Assembly: GCA_027186245.1 (NCBI GenBank)
Contig: CP114482.1
Location: 15,767,209-15,831,208, forward strand
Source: Coriaria nepalensis
Lineage: Eukaryota; Streptophyta; Magnoliopsida; Cucurbitales; Coriariaceae
DNA: 64,000 nt
Reading direction: 5' to 3'
The notes below the pieces were generated by a model, which had not been told where the DNA came from, did not search any database, and worked only from the letters and a program-made list of their open reading frames with translations. Of this stretch, positions 23,725 to 36,981 are shown one piece after another (position 1 is the first letter of the stretch; every line of letters begins with the position of its first letter). Both the position numbers and the translations under genes were made by a program.

Positions 23725-25712
23725 GCATAATTGCCTTCAATAGATCAATTGCATGTTTTGCACAAAAGTCGTATTTGAAATGCGAAAATAGAATTCGTTT
23801 GAATTGATTTCGAATGATTTACTGACTAAAAGTGATTCAATGACATGATTTTAAAGCTAAAAAGATGCATAGTTGCATTTAAAAGATCCATTGCAAATTA
23901 TGCACGAAAGTATTGGTTCAAGTGCGAAAAAAGATTTCGTTCGAATTTCTTTGAAATGATTTAATTACTAAAAGAGACTCAATGACATGATTTCAAGGCT
24001 AAACAATGGATAATTTGCTTGAATAGATAAATTGCAAGTTATGCACAAAAGTCTCGTTTAAAGAGAAAAAATAGAATTTGTTCGTAATGGTTTTAAATGA
24101 TTTGATTACTAGAAGAGACTCAATGACATGATTTTAAGGCGAAAAAGGCGTAGTTGCCTTTAATTGGTGAATTGCAAGTTCTGAACGAAAGTCGTGTTTG
24201 AAGTGCGAAAAAATAGAATTCTTTCGAATTACTTTTAATTGATTTAATGACTAGAGAAGACTCAATGACATGATTTTAAGGCTAAACAAACGCATAATTG
24301 CCTTTAATAGATCAATTGCATGTTTTGCACAAAAGTCGTGTTTCAAATGCGAAAATAGAATTCGTTTGAATTGATTTCGAATGATTTACTGACTAAAAGT
24401 GACTCAATGACATGATTTTAAGGCTATACAAATGCCTAGTTGCCTTCAAAAGATCCATTGCAAATTATGTACAAAAGCCGTGGTTCAAGTGCGAAAAAAG
24501 ATTTCGTTTAAATTTCTTTGAAATGATTTAATTACTAGAAGAGACTCGATGACATGATTTCAAGGCTAAACAATGGATAATTTGCTTGAATAGATCAATT
24601 GCAAGTTATGCACAAAAGTCTCGTTCAAAGAGCAAAAATAGAATTTGTTCGTAATGGTTTTAAATGATTGGATGACTAGAAGAGACTCAATGACATGATT
24701 TTAAGGCGAAAAAGATGCATAGTTGCCTTCAATTGGTGAATTGGAAGTTCTGAACGAAAGTCGTGTTTGAAGTGCGAAAAAATAGAATTCTTTCGAATTA
24801 CTTTTAATTGATTTAATGACTAGAGAAGACTCAATGACATGATTTTAAGGCTAAACAAACGCATAATTGCCTTCAATAGATCTATTGCATGTTTTGCACA
24901 AAAGTCGTGTTTGAAATGCGAAAATAGAATTCGTTTGAATTGATTTCGAACGATTTACTGACTAAAAGTGACTCAATGACATGATTTTAAGGCTATACAA
25001 ATGCCTAGTTGCCTTCAAAAGATCCATTGCAAATTATGCACAAAAGCCGTGGTTCAGGTGCGAAAAAAGATTTCGTTTAAATTTCTTTGAAATGATTTAA
25101 TTACTAGAAGAGACTCGATTACATGATTTCAAGGCTAAACAAAGGATAATTTGCTTGAATAGATCAATTGCAAGTTATGCACAAAAGTCTCGTTTAAAGA
25201 GCGAAAATAGAATTTGTTCGTAATGGTTTTAAATGATTGGATGACTAGAAGAGACTCAATGACATGATTTTAAGGCGAAAAAGATGCATAGTTGCCTTCA
25301 ATTGGTGAATTGGAAGTTCTGAACGAAAGTCGTGTTTGAAGTGCGAAAAAATAGAATTCTTTCGAATTACTTTTAATTGATTTAATGACTAGAGAAGACT
25401 CAATGACATGATTTTAAGGCTAAACAAACGCATAATTGCCTTCAATAGATCTATTGCATGTTTTGCACAAAAGTCGTGTTTGAAATGCGAAAATAGAAAT
25501 CGTTTGAATTGATTACGAATGATTTACTGACTAAAAGTGACTCAATGACATGATTTTAAGGCTATACAAATGCCTAGTTGCCTTCAAAAGATCCATTGCA
25601 AATTATGTACAAAAGCCGTGTTTCAAATGCGAAAAAAGATTTCGTTCGAATTTCTTTGAAATGATTTAATTACTAGAAGACACTCGATGACATGATTTCA
25701 AGGCTAAACAAT

Positions 25713-25748
25713 GGATAATTTGCTTGAATAGATCAAGGCTAAACAAAC
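25713..25748 (+). repeat. Truncated D joined to the end of A (deletion junction 2)
   Basis: The same join (GATCAAGGCTAAACAAACG) occurs 2,024 bp after the first, and the interval between A starts is 888 bp. The preceding C shares the rare variants GCCGTGTTTCAAATGCG and AGAAGACACTCG with the C before junction 1, so the two are copies of one event spread by duplication. Downstream the copies differ: C2 after junction 1 has an A-like opening, while this one has GGCTATACAAATGCC. Confidence 0.88.
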
Positions 25749-26173
25749 GCATAATTGCCTTCAATAGATCAATTGCATGTTTTGCACAAAAGTCGTGTTT
25801 GAAATGCGAAAATAGAATTCGTTTGAATTGATTACGAATGATTTACTGACTAAAAGTGACTCAATGACATGATTTTGAGGCTATACAAATGCCTAGTTGC
25901 CTTCAAACGATCCATTGCAAATTATGCATGAAAGTACTGGTTTAAGTGCGAAAAAAGATTTCCTTCGAATTTCTTTGAAATGATTTAATTACTAAAAGAG
26001 ACTCAATGACATGATTTCAAGGCTAAACAATGGATAATTTGCTTGAATAGATCAATTGGAAGTTATGCACAAAAGTCTCGTTTAAAAAGCGAAAATAGAA
26101 TTTGTTCGTAATGGTTTTAAATGATTTGATGACTAGAAGAGACTCAATGACATGATTTTAAGGCGAAAAAGAT

Positions 26174-29018
26174 GCATAGTTGCCTTTAATTGCTGAATTG
26201 CAAGTTTTGAACGAAAGTCGTGTTTGAAGTGCGAAAAAATAGAATTCTTTCGAATTACTTTTAATTGATTTAATGACTAGAGAAGACTCAATGACATGAT
26301 TTTAAGGCTAAACAAACGCATAATTGCCTTCAATAGATCAATTGCATGTTTTGCACAAAAGTCGTGTTTGAAATGCGAAAATAGAATTCGTTTGAATTGA
26401 CTACGAATGATTTACTGACTAAAAGTGACTGAATGACATGATTTTAAGGCTATACAAATGCCTAGTTGCCTTCAAAAGATCCATTGCAAATTATGCACGA
26501 AAGTATTGGTTTAAGTGCGAAAAAAGATTTCCTTCGAATTTCTTTGAAATGATTTAATTACTAAAAGAGACTCAATGACATGATTTCAATGCTAAACAAT
26601 GGATAATTTGCTTGAATACATCAATTGCAAGTTATGCACAAAAGTCTCGTTTAAAGAGCGAAAATGGAATTTGTTCGTAATGGTTTTAAATGATTTGATG
26701 ACTAGAAGAGACTCAATGACATGATTTTAAGGCGAAAAAGATGCATAGTTGCCTTTAATTGCTGAATTGCAAGTTTTGAACGAAAGTCGTGTTTGTAGTG
26801 CGAAAAAATAGAATTCTTTCGAATTACTTTTAATTGATTTCATGACTAGAGAAGACTCAATGACATGATTTTAAGGCTAAACAAACGCATAATTGCCTTC
26901 AATAGATCAATTGCATGTTTTGCACAAAAGTCGTGTTTGAAATGCGAAAATAGAATTCGTTTGAATTGACTACGAATGATTTACTGACTAAAAGTGACTC
27001 AATGACATGATTTTAAGGCTATACAAATGCCTAGTTGCCTTCAAAAGATCCATTGCAAATTATGCACGAAAGTATTGGTTTAAATGCGAAAAAAGATTTC
27101 CTTCGAATTTCTTTGAAATGATTTAATTACTAAAAGAGACTCAATGACATGATTTCAATGCTAAACAATGGATAATTTGCTTGAATACATCAATTGCAAG
27201 TTATGCACAAAAGTCTCGATTGAAGAGCGAAAATAGAATTTGTTGATAATGGTTTTAAATGATTTGATGACTAGAAGAGACTAAATGACATGATTTTACG
27301 GCGAAAAATATGCATAGTTGCCTTTAATTGGTGAATTGCAAGTTCTGAACGAAAGTCGTGTTTGAAGTGCGAAAAAATAGAATTCTTTCGAATTACTTTT
27401 AATTGATTTAATGACTACAGAAGACTCAATGACATGATTTTAAGGCTAAACAAACGCATAATTGCCTTCAATAGATCAATTGCATGTTTGGCACAAAAGT
27501 CGTGTTTGAAATGCGAAAATAGAATTCGTTTGAATTGATTACGAATGATTTACTGACTAAAAGTGACTCAATGACATGATTTTGAGGCTATACAAATGCC
27601 TAGTTGCCTTCAAACGATCCATTGCAAATTATGCATGAAAGTACTGGTTTAAGTGCGAAAAAAGATTTCCTTCGAATTTCTTTGAAATGATTTAATTACT
27701 AAAAGAGACTCAATGACATGATTTCAAGGCTAAACAATGGATAATTTGCTTGAATAGATCAATTGGAAGTTATGCACAAAAGTCTCATTTAAAAAGCGAA
27801 AATAGAATTTGTTCGTAATGGTTTTAAATGATTTGATGACTAGAAGAGACTCAATGACATGATTTTAAGGCGAAAAAGATGCATAGTTGCCTTTAATTGC
27901 TGAATTGCAAGTTTTGAACGAAAGTCGTGTTTGAAGTGCGAAAAAATAGAATTCTTTCGAATTACTTTTAATTGATTTAATGACTAGAGAAGACTCAATG
28001 ACATGATTTTAAGGCTAAACAAACGCATAATTGCCTTCAATAGATCAATTGCATGTTTTGCACAAAAGTCGTGTTTGAAATGCGAAAATAGAATTCGTTT
28101 GAATTGACTACGAATGATTTACTGACTAAAAGTGACTCAATGACATGATTTTAAGGCTATACAAATGCCTAGTTGCCTTCAAAAGATCCATTGCAAATTA
28201 TGCACGAAAGTATTGGTTTAAGTGCGAAAAAAGATTTCCTTCGAATTTCTTTGAAATGATTTAATTACTAAAAGAGACTCAATGACATGATTTCAATGCT
28301 AAACAATGGATAATTTGCTTGAATACATCAATTGCAAGTTATGCACAAAAGTCTCGATTGAAGAGCGAAAATAGAATTTGTTGATAATGGTTTTAAATGA
28401 TTTGATGACTAGAAGAGACTAAATGACATGATTTTACGGCGAAAAATATGCATAGTTGCCTTTAATTGGTGAATTGCAAGTTCTGAACGAAAGTCGTGTT
28501 TGAAGTGCGAAAAAATAGAATTCTTTCGAATTACTTTTAATTGATTTAATGACTACAGAAGACTCAATGACATGATTTTAAGGCTAAACAAACGCATAAT
28601 TGCCTTCAATAGATCAATTGCATGTTTGGCACAAAAGTCGTGTTTGAAATGCGAAAATAGAATTCGTTTGAATTGATTACGAATGATTTACTGACTAAAA
28701 GTGACTCAATGACATGATTTTGAGGCTATACAAATGCCTAGTTGCCTTCAAACGATCCATTGCAAATTATGCATGAAAGTACTGGTTTAAGTGCGAAAAA
28801 AGATTTCCTTCGAATTTCTTTGAAATGATTTAATTACTAAAAGAGACTCAATGACATGATTTCAAGGCTAAACAATGGATAATTTGCTTGAATAGATCAA
28901 TTGGAAGTTATGCACAAAAGTCTCGTTTAAAAAGCGAAAATAGAATTTGTTCGTAATGGTTTTAAATGATTTGATGACTAGAAGAGACTCAATGACATGA
29001 TTTTAAGGCGAAAAAGAT
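26174..29018 (+). repeat. Two-unit alternation P-Q (1,138 bp)
   Basis: Units at 26174, 26743 and 27881 have A with TTTAATTGCTGAATTG and AAGTTTTGAACG (type P). Units at 27312 and 28450 have AAATATGCATAG, ATTGGTGAATTGCAAG and CATGTTTGGCAC (type Q). The pairs 26743-27880 and 27881-29018 are near-identical: both carry TTGACTACGAATG in B and TTTGTTGATAATGG in D of P, then GATTTTACGGCG at the join into Q. I saw few differences, for example GTTTGTAGTG at 26793 against GTTTGAAGTG. Confidence 0.82.
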
Positions 29019-31294
29019 GCATAGTTGCCTTCAATTGTTGAATTGGAAGTTCTGAACGAAAGTCGTGTTTGAAGTGCGAAAAAATAGAATTCTTTCGAAT
29101 TACTTTTAATTGATTTAATGACTAGAGAAGACTCAATGACATGATTTTAAGGCTAAACAAACGCATAATTGCCTTCAATAGATCAATTGCATGTTTTGCA
29201 CAAAAGTCGTGTTTGAAATGCGAAAATAGAATTCGTTTGAATTGATTTCGAATGATTTACTGACTAAAAGTGACTCAATGACATGATTTTAAGGCTATAC
29301 AAATGCCTAGTTGCCTTCAAAAGATCCATGGCAAATTACGTACAAAAGCCGTTGTTCAGGTGCGAAAAAAGATTTCGTTTAAATTTCTTTGAAATGATTT
29401 AATTACTAGAAGAGACTCGATGACATGATTTCAAGGCTAAATAATGGATAATTTGCTTGAATAGATCAATTGCAAGTTATGCACAAAAATCTCGTTTAAA
29501 GAGCGAAAATAGAATTTGTTCGTAATGGTTTTAAATGATTGGATGACTAGAAGAGACTCAATGACATGATTTTAAGGCGAAAAAGATGCATAGTTGCCTT
29601 TAATTGGTGAATTGCAAGTTCTGAACGAAAGTCGTGTTTGAAGTGCGAAAAAATAGAATTCTTTCGAATTACTTTTAATTGATTTAATGACTAGAGAAGA
29701 CTCAATGACATGATTTTAAGGCTAAACAAACGAATAATTGCCTTCAATAGATCTATTGCATGTTTTGCACAAAAGTCGTGTTTGAAATGCGAAAATATAA
29801 TTCGTTTGAATTGATTTCGAATGATTTACTGACTAAAAGTGACTCAATGACATGATTTTAAAGCTAAAAAGATGCATAGTTGCCTTCAAACGATCCATTG
29901 CAAATTATGCACGAAAGTACTGGTTTAAGTGCGAAAAAAGATTTCCTTCGAATTTCTTTGAAATGATTTAATTACTAAAAGAGACTCAATGACATGATTT
30001 CAAGGCTAAACAATGGATAATTTGCTTGAATAGATCAATTGCAAGTTATGCACAAAAGTCTCGTTTAAAGAGCGAAAATGGAATTTGTTCGTAATGGTTT
30101 TAAATGATTTGATGACTAGAAGAGACTCAATGACATGATTTTAAGGCGAAAAAGATGCATAGTTGCCTTTAATTGCTGAATTGCAAGTTTTGAACGAAAG
30201 TCGTGTTTGAAGTGCGAAAAAATAGAATTCTTTCGAATTACTTTTAATTGATTTAATGACTAGAGAAGACTCAATGACATGATTTTAAGGCTAAACAAAC
30301 GCATAATTGCCTTCAATAGATCAATTGCATGTTTTGCACAAAAGTCGTGTTTGAAATGCGAAAATAGAATTCGTTTGAATTGACTACGAATGATTTACTG
30401 ACTAAAAGTGACTCAATGACATGATTTTAAGGCTATACAAATGCCTAGTTGCCTTCAAAAGATCCATTGCAAATTATGCACGAAAGTATTGGTTTAAGTG
30501 CGAAAAAAGATTTCCTTCGAATTTCTTTGAAATGATTTAATTACTAAAAGAGACTCAATGACATGATTTCAATGCTAAACAATGGATAATTTGCTTGAAT
30601 ACATCAATTGCAAGTTATGCACAAAAGTCTCGATTGAAGAGCGAAAATAGAATTTGTTGATAATGGTTTTAAATGATTTGATGACTAGAAGAGACTAAAT
30701 GACATGATTTTACGGCGAAAAATATGCATAGTTGCCTTTAATTGGTGAATTGCAAGTTCTGAACGAAAGTCGTGTTTGAAGTGCGAAAAAATAGAATTCT
30801 TTCGAATTACTTTTAATTGATTTAATGACTACAGAAGACTCAATGACATGATTTTAAGGCTAAACAAACGCATAATTGCCTTCAATAGATCAATTGCATG
30901 TTTGGCACAAAAGTCGTGTTTGAAATGCGAAAATAGAATTCGTTTGAATTGATTACGAATGATTTACTGACTAAAAGTGACTCAATGACATGATTTTGAG
31001 GCTATACAAATGCCTAGTTGCCTTCAAACGATCCATTGCAAATTATGCACGAAAGTACTGGTTTAAGTGCGAAAAAAGATTTCCTTCGAATTTCTTTGAA
31101 ATGATTTAATTACTAAAAGAGACTCAATGACATGATTTCAAGGCTAAACAATGGATAATTTGCTTGAATAGATCAATTGGAAGTTATGCACAAAAGTCTC
31201 GTTTAAAAAGCGAAAATAGAATTTGTTCGTAATGGTTTTAAATGATTTGATGACTAGAAGAGACTCAATGACATGATTTTAAGGCGAAAAAGAT
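29019..31294 (+). repeat. Four-unit super-repeat R-S-P-Q, first copy (2,276 bp)
   Basis: Four unit haplotypes follow in order: R at 29019 (TTGTTGAATTGGAAG in A; CCATGGCAAATTACGTAC and GCCGTTGTTC in C), S at 29588 (GGTGAATTGCAAG), P at 30157 (GCTGAATTGCAAGTTTTG) and Q at 30726 (AAATATGCATAG). The order recurs at 32432-34706 and 34707-36981, giving a second level of organisation of 16 monomers. P-Q here also matches the pairs at 26743 and 27881, so this super-repeat probably grew by insertion of R-S beside P-Q. Confidence 0.8.
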
Positions 31295-32431
31295 GCATAG
31301 TTGTCTTCAATTGTTGAATTGGAAGTTCTGAACGAAAGTCGTGTTTGAAGTGCGAAAAAATAGAATTCTTTCGAATTACTTTTAATTGATTTAATGACTA
31401 GAGAAGACTCAATGACATGATTTTAAGGCTAAACAAACGCATAATTGCCTTCAATAGATCTATTGCATGTTTTGCACAAAAGTCGTCTTTGAAATGTGAA
31501 AATAGAATTCGTTTGAATTGATTTCGAATGATTTACTGACTAAATGTGACTCAATGACATGATTTCAAAGCTAAAAAGATGCATAGTTGCATTTAAAAGA
31601 TCCATTGCAAATTATGCACGAAAGTATTGGTTCAAGTGCGAAAAAAGATTTCGTTCGAATTTCTTTGAAATGATTTAATTACTAAAAGAGACTCAATGAC
31701 ATGATTTCAAGGCTAAACAATGGATAATTTGCTTGAATAGATCAATTGCAAGTTATGCACAAAAGTCTCGTTTAAAGAGCGAAAATAGAATTTGTTCGTA
31801 ATGGTTTTAAATGATTTGATGACTAGAAGAGACTAAATGACATGATTTTAGGGCGAGAAATATGCATAGTTGCCTTTAATTGGTGAATTGCAAGTTCTGA
31901 ACGAAAGTCGTGTTTGAACTGCGAAAAAATAGAATTCTTTCGAATTACTTTTAATTGATTTAATGACTAGAGAAGACTCAATGACATGATTTTAAGGCTA
32001 AACAAACGCATAATTGCCTTCAATAGATCAATTGCATGTTTTGCAAAAAGTCGTGTTTGAAATGCGAAAATAGAATTCGTTTGAATTGATTACGAATGAT
32101 TTACTAACTAAAAGTGACTCAATCACATGATTTTAAGGCTATACAAATGCCTAGTTGCATTTAAAAGATCCTTTGCAAATTATGCACGAAAGTATTGGTT
32201 CAAGTGCGAAAAAAGATTTCGTTCGTATTTCTTTGAAATGATTTAATTACTAAAAGAGACTCGATGACATGATTTCAAGGCTAAACAATGGATAATTTGC
32301 TTGAATAGATCAATTGCAAGTTATGCACAAAAGTCTCGTTTAAAGAGCGAAAATAGAATTTGTTCGTAATGGTTTTAAATGATTTGATGACTAGAAGAGA
32401 CTCAATGACATGATTTTAAGGCGAAAAAGAT
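31295..32431 (+). repeat. Incomplete super-repeat R-Q'
   Basis: Two units stand between the first and second full super-repeats: an R-like unit at 31295 (TTGTCTTCAATTGTTG; its C has the A-like opening) and a Q' unit at 31864 (GGGCGAGAAATATGC, GAACTGCG, a one-base loss in TTTTGCAAAAAGTC, TCAATCACATG in B, GTTCGTATTTC in C). Q' recurs at 34139 and 36414. S and P are missing, as expected from an exchange out of the four-unit register. Confidence 0.78.
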
Positions 32432-34706
32432 GCATAGTTGCCTTCAATTGTTGAATTGGAAGTTCTGAACGAAAGTCGTGTTTGAAGTGCGAAAAAATAG
32501 AATTCTTTCGAATTACTTTTAATTGATTTAATGACTAGAGAAGACTCAATGACATGATTTTAAGGCTAAACAAACGCATAATTGCCTTCAATAGATCAAT
32601 TGCATGTTTTGCACAAAAGTCGTGTTTGAAATGCGAAAATAGAATTCGTTTGAATTGATTTCGAATGATTTACTGACTAAAAGTGACTCAATGACATGAT
32701 TTTAAGGCTATACAAATGCCTAGTTGCCTTCAAAAGATCCATGGCAAATTACGTACAAAAGCCGTTGTTCAGGTGCGAAAAAAGATTTCGTTTAAATTTC
32801 TTTGAAATGATTTAATTACTAGAAGAGACTCGATGACATGATTTCAAGGCTAAATAATGGATAATTTGCTTGAATAGATCAATTGCAAGTTATGCACAAA
32901 AGTCTCGTTTAAAGAGCGAAAATAGAATTTGTTCGTAATGGTTTTAAATGATTGGATGACTAGAAGAGACTCAATGACATGATTTTAAGGCGAAAAAGAT
33001 GCATAGTTGCCTTTAATTGGTGAATTGCAAGTTCTGAACGAAAGTCGTGTTTGAAGTGCGAAATAATAGAATTCTTTCTAATTACTTTTAATTGATTTTA
33101 TGACTAGAGAAGACTCAATGACATGATTTTAAGGCTAAACAAATGCATAACTGCCTTCAATAGATCAATTGCATGTTTTGCACAAAAGTCGTGTTTGAAA
33201 TGCGAAAATAGAATTCGTTTGAGTTGATTACGAATGATTTACTGACTAAAAGTGACTCAATGACATGATTTTGAGGCTATACAAATGCCTAGTTGCCTTC
33301 AAACGATCCATTGCAAATTATGCATGAAAGTACTGGTTTAAGTGCGAAAAAAGATTTCCTTCGAATTTCTTTGAAATGATTTAATTACTAAAAGAGACTC
33401 AATGACATGATTTCAAGGCTAAACAATGGATAATTTGCTTGAATAGATCAATTGGAAGTTATGCACAAAAGTCTCGTTTAAAAAGCGAAAATAGAATTTG
33501 TTCGTAATGGTTTTAAATGACTTGATGACTAGAAGAGACTCAATGACATGATTTTAAGGCGAAAAAGATGCATAGTTGCCTTTAATTGCTGAATTGCAAG
33601 TTTTGAACGAAAGTCGTGTTTGAAGTGCGAAAAAATAGAATTCTTTCGAATTACTTTTAATTGATTTAATGACTAGAGAAGACTCAATGACATGATTTTA
33701 AGGCTAAACAAACGCATAATTGCCTTCAATAGATCAATTGCATGTTTTGCACAAAAGTCGTGTTTGAAATGCGAAAATAGAATTCGTTTGAGTTGATTAC
33801 GAATGATTTACTGACTAAAAGTGACTCAATGACATGATTTTAAGGCTATACAAATGCCTAGTTGCCTTCAAAAGATCCATTGCAAATTATGCACGAAAGT
33901 ATTGGTTTAAGTGCGAAAAAAGATTTCCTTCGAATTTCTTTGAAATGATTTAATTACTAAAAGAGACTCAATGACATGATTTCAAGGCTAAACAATGGAT
34001 AATTTGCTTGAATAGATCAATGGGAACTTATGCACAAAAGTCTCGTTTAAAGAGCGAAAATAGAATTTGTTCGTAATGGTTTTAAATGATTTGATGACTA
34101 GAAGAGACTCAATGACATGATTTTAGGGCGAAAAATATGCATAGTTGCCTTTAATTGGTGAATTGCAAGTTCTGAACGAAAGTCGTGTTTGAACTGCGAA
34201 AAAATAGAATTCTTTCGAATTACTTTTAATTGATTTAATGACTAGAGAAGACTCAATGACATGATTTTAAGGCTAAACAAACGCATAATTGCCTTCAATA
34301 GATCAATTGCATGTTTTGCAAAAAGTCGTGTTTGAAATGCGAAAATAGAATTCGTTTGAATTGATTACGAATGATTTACTAACTAAAAGTGACTCAATCA
34401 CATGATTTTAAGGCTATACAAATGCCTAGTTGCATTTAAAAGATCCTTTGCAAATTATGCACGAAAGTATTGGTTCAAGTGCGAAAAAAGATTTCGTTCG
34501 TATTTCTTTGAAATGATTTAATTACTAAAAGAGACTCGATGACATGATTTCAAGGCTAAACAATGGATAATTTGCTTGAATAGATCAATTGCAAGTTATG
34601 CACAAAAGTCTCGTTTAAAGAGCGAAAATAGAATTTGTTCGTAATGGTTTTAAATGATTTGATGACTAGAAGAGACTCAATGACATGATTTTAAGGCGAA
34701 AAAGAT
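32432..34706 (+). repeat. Four-unit super-repeat R-S'-P-Q', second copy (2,275 bp)
   Basis: Units at 32432 (R), 33001 (S'), 33570 (P) and 34139 (Q') repeat at 34707, 35276, 35845 and 36414. Rare shared marks are CGAAATAATAG with TTTCTAATTAC and GATTTTATGAC in S' A, CATAACTGCC in S' B, GTTTGAGTTGATTACG in B of S' and P, GATCAATGGGAACTTATG in P D, and the one-base loss TTTTGCAAAAAGTC in Q'. The length is 2,275 rather than 2,276 because of that loss. Confidence 0.85.
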
Positions 34707-36981
34707 GCATAGTTGCCTTCAATTGTTGAATTGGAAGTTCTGAACGAAAGTCGTGTTTGAAGTGCGAAAAAATAGAATTCTTTCGAATTACTTTTAATTG
34801 ATTTAATGACTAGAGAAGACTCAATGACATGATTTTAAGGCTAAACAAACGCATAATTGCCTTCAATAGATCAATTGCATGCTTTGCACAAAAGTCGTGT
34901 TTGAAATGCGAAAATAGAATTCGTTTGAATTGATTTCGAATGATTTACTGACTAAAAGTGACTCAATGACATGATTTTAAGGCTATACAAATGCCTAGTT
35001 GCCTTCAAAAGATCCATGGCAAATTACGTACAAAAGCCGTTGTTCAGGTGCGAAAAAAGATTTCGTTTAAATTTCTTTGAAATGATTTAATTACTAGAAG
35101 AGACTCGATGACATGATTTCAAGGCTAAATAATGGATAATTTGCTTGAATAGATCAATTGCAAGTTATGCACAAAAGTCTCGTTTAAAGAGCGAAAATAG
35201 AATTTGTTCGTAATGGTTTTAAATGATTGGATGACTAGAAGAGACTCAATGACATGATTTTAAAGCGAAAAAGATGCATAGTTGCCTTTAATTGGTGAAT
35301 TGCAAGTTCTGAACGAAAGTCGTGTTTGAAGTGCGAAATAATAGAATTCTTTCTAATTACTTTTAATTGATTTTATGACTAGAGAAGACTCAATGACATG
35401 ATTTTAAGGCTAAACAAATGCATAACTGCCTTCAATAGATCAATTGCATGTTTTGCACAAAAGTCGTGTTTGAAATGCGAAAATAGAATTCGTTTGAGTT
35501 GATTACGAATGATTTACTGACTAAAAGTGACTCAATGACATGATTTTGAGGCTATACAAATGCCTAGTTGCCTTCAAACGATCCATTGCAAATTATGCAT
35601 GAAAGTACTGGTTTAAGTGCGAAAAAAGATTTCCTTCGAATTTCTTTGAAATGATTTAATTACTAAAAGAGACTCAATGACATGATTTCAAGGCTAAACA
35701 ATGGATAATTTGCTTGAATAGATCAATTGGAAGTTATGCACAAAAGTCTCGTTAAAAAAGCGAAAATAGAATTTGTTCGTAATGGTTTTAAATGATTTGA
35801 TGACTAGAAGAGACTCAATGACATGATTTTAAGGCGAAAAAGATGCATAGTTGCCTTTAATTGCTGAATTGCAAGTTTTGAACGAAAGTCGTGTTTGAAG
35901 TGCGAAAAAATAGAATTCTTTCGAATTACTTTTAATTGATTTAATGACTAGAGAAGACTCAATGACATGATTTTAAGGCTAAACAAACGCATAATTGCCT
36001 TCAATAGATCAATTGCATGTTTTGCACAAAAGTCGTGTTTGAAATGCGAAAATAGAATTCGTTTGAGTTGATTACGAATGATTTACTGACTAAAAGTGAC
36101 TCAATGACATGATTTTAAGGCTATACAAATGCCTAGTTGCCTTCAAAAGATCCATTGCAAATTATGCACGAAAGTATTGGTTTAAGTGCGAAAAAAGATT
36201 TCCTTCGAATTTCTTTGAAATGATTTAATTACTAAAAGAGACTCAATGACATGATTTCAAGGCTAAACAATGGATAATTTGCTTGAATAGATCAATGGGA
36301 ACTTATGCACAAAAGTCTCGTTTAAAGAGCGAAAATAGAATTTGTTCGTAATGGTTTTAAATGATTTGATGACTAGAAGAGACTCAATGACATGATTTTA
36401 GGGCGAAAAATATGCATAGTTGCCTTTAATTGGTGAATTGCAAGTTCTGAACGAAAGTCGTGTTTGAACTGCGAAAAAATAGAATTCTTTCGAATTACTT
36501 TTAATTGATTTAATGACTAGAGAAGACTCAATGACATGATTTTAAGGCTAAACAAACGCATAATTGCCTTCAATAGATCAATTGCATGTTTTGCAAAAAG
36601 TCGTGTTTGAAATGCGAAAATAGAATTCGTTTGAATTGATTACGAATGATTTACTAACTAAAAGTGACTCAATCACATGATTTTAAGGCTATACAAATGC
36701 CTAGTTGCATTTAAAAGATCCTTTGCAAATTATGCACGAAAGTATTGGTTCAAGTGCGAAAAAAGATTTCGTTCGTATTTCTTTGAAATGATTTAATTAC
36801 TAAAAGAGACTCGATGACATGATTTCAAGGCTAAACAATGGATAATTTGCTTGAATAGATCAATTGCAAGTTATGCACAAAAGTCTCGTTTAAAGAGCGA
36901 AAATGGAATTTGTTCGTAATGGTTTTAAATGATTTGATGACTAGAAGAGACTCAATGACATGATTTTAAGGCGAAAAAGAT
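34707..36981 (+). repeat. Four-unit super-repeat R-S'-P-Q', third copy (2,275 bp)
   Basis: Near-identical copy of 32432-34706. Differences seen are few: GCATGCTTTGCAC in R B at 34878, GATTTTAAAGCG before S', and GTTAAAAAAGCG at 35752. Such close agreement over four units, set against the visible divergence among R, S, P and Q, dates this duplication as one of the most recent events in the window. Confidence 0.85.

Larger units (their letters stand above)
17029..26173 (+). repeat. Diverged HOR segment with deletion variants
   Basis: Units here differ from one another more than in the flanking blocks. Recognisable partial duplications remain: 19304 and 20987 share GGCAAAACAAACG, AAGATCGATTGC and TTACAAAAAGAGAC (offset 1,683 bp), and A-B of 19873 and 23262 share GAAACTCGTG, AGAGTCAATG, GTTTCAAATG and TTCGATTGAATT (offset 3,389 bp). 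The unit at 17029 is one base short (AAAAGATTCG), as is 20987 (GAAAAAAATTTCC). The segment contains a 24-bp slippage deletion and two truncated-D junctions. More divergence and more indels suggest an older or less homogenised part of the array. Confidence 0.75.

Noticed and set aside
23262..26173. Possible insertion at the 886- and 888-bp intervals
   Set aside because: All sequence in these intervals is ordinary A, B, C and D monomer. The odd lengths are explained by deletion of about 250 bp (D remainder plus most of A) from two full units, not by foreign DNA.
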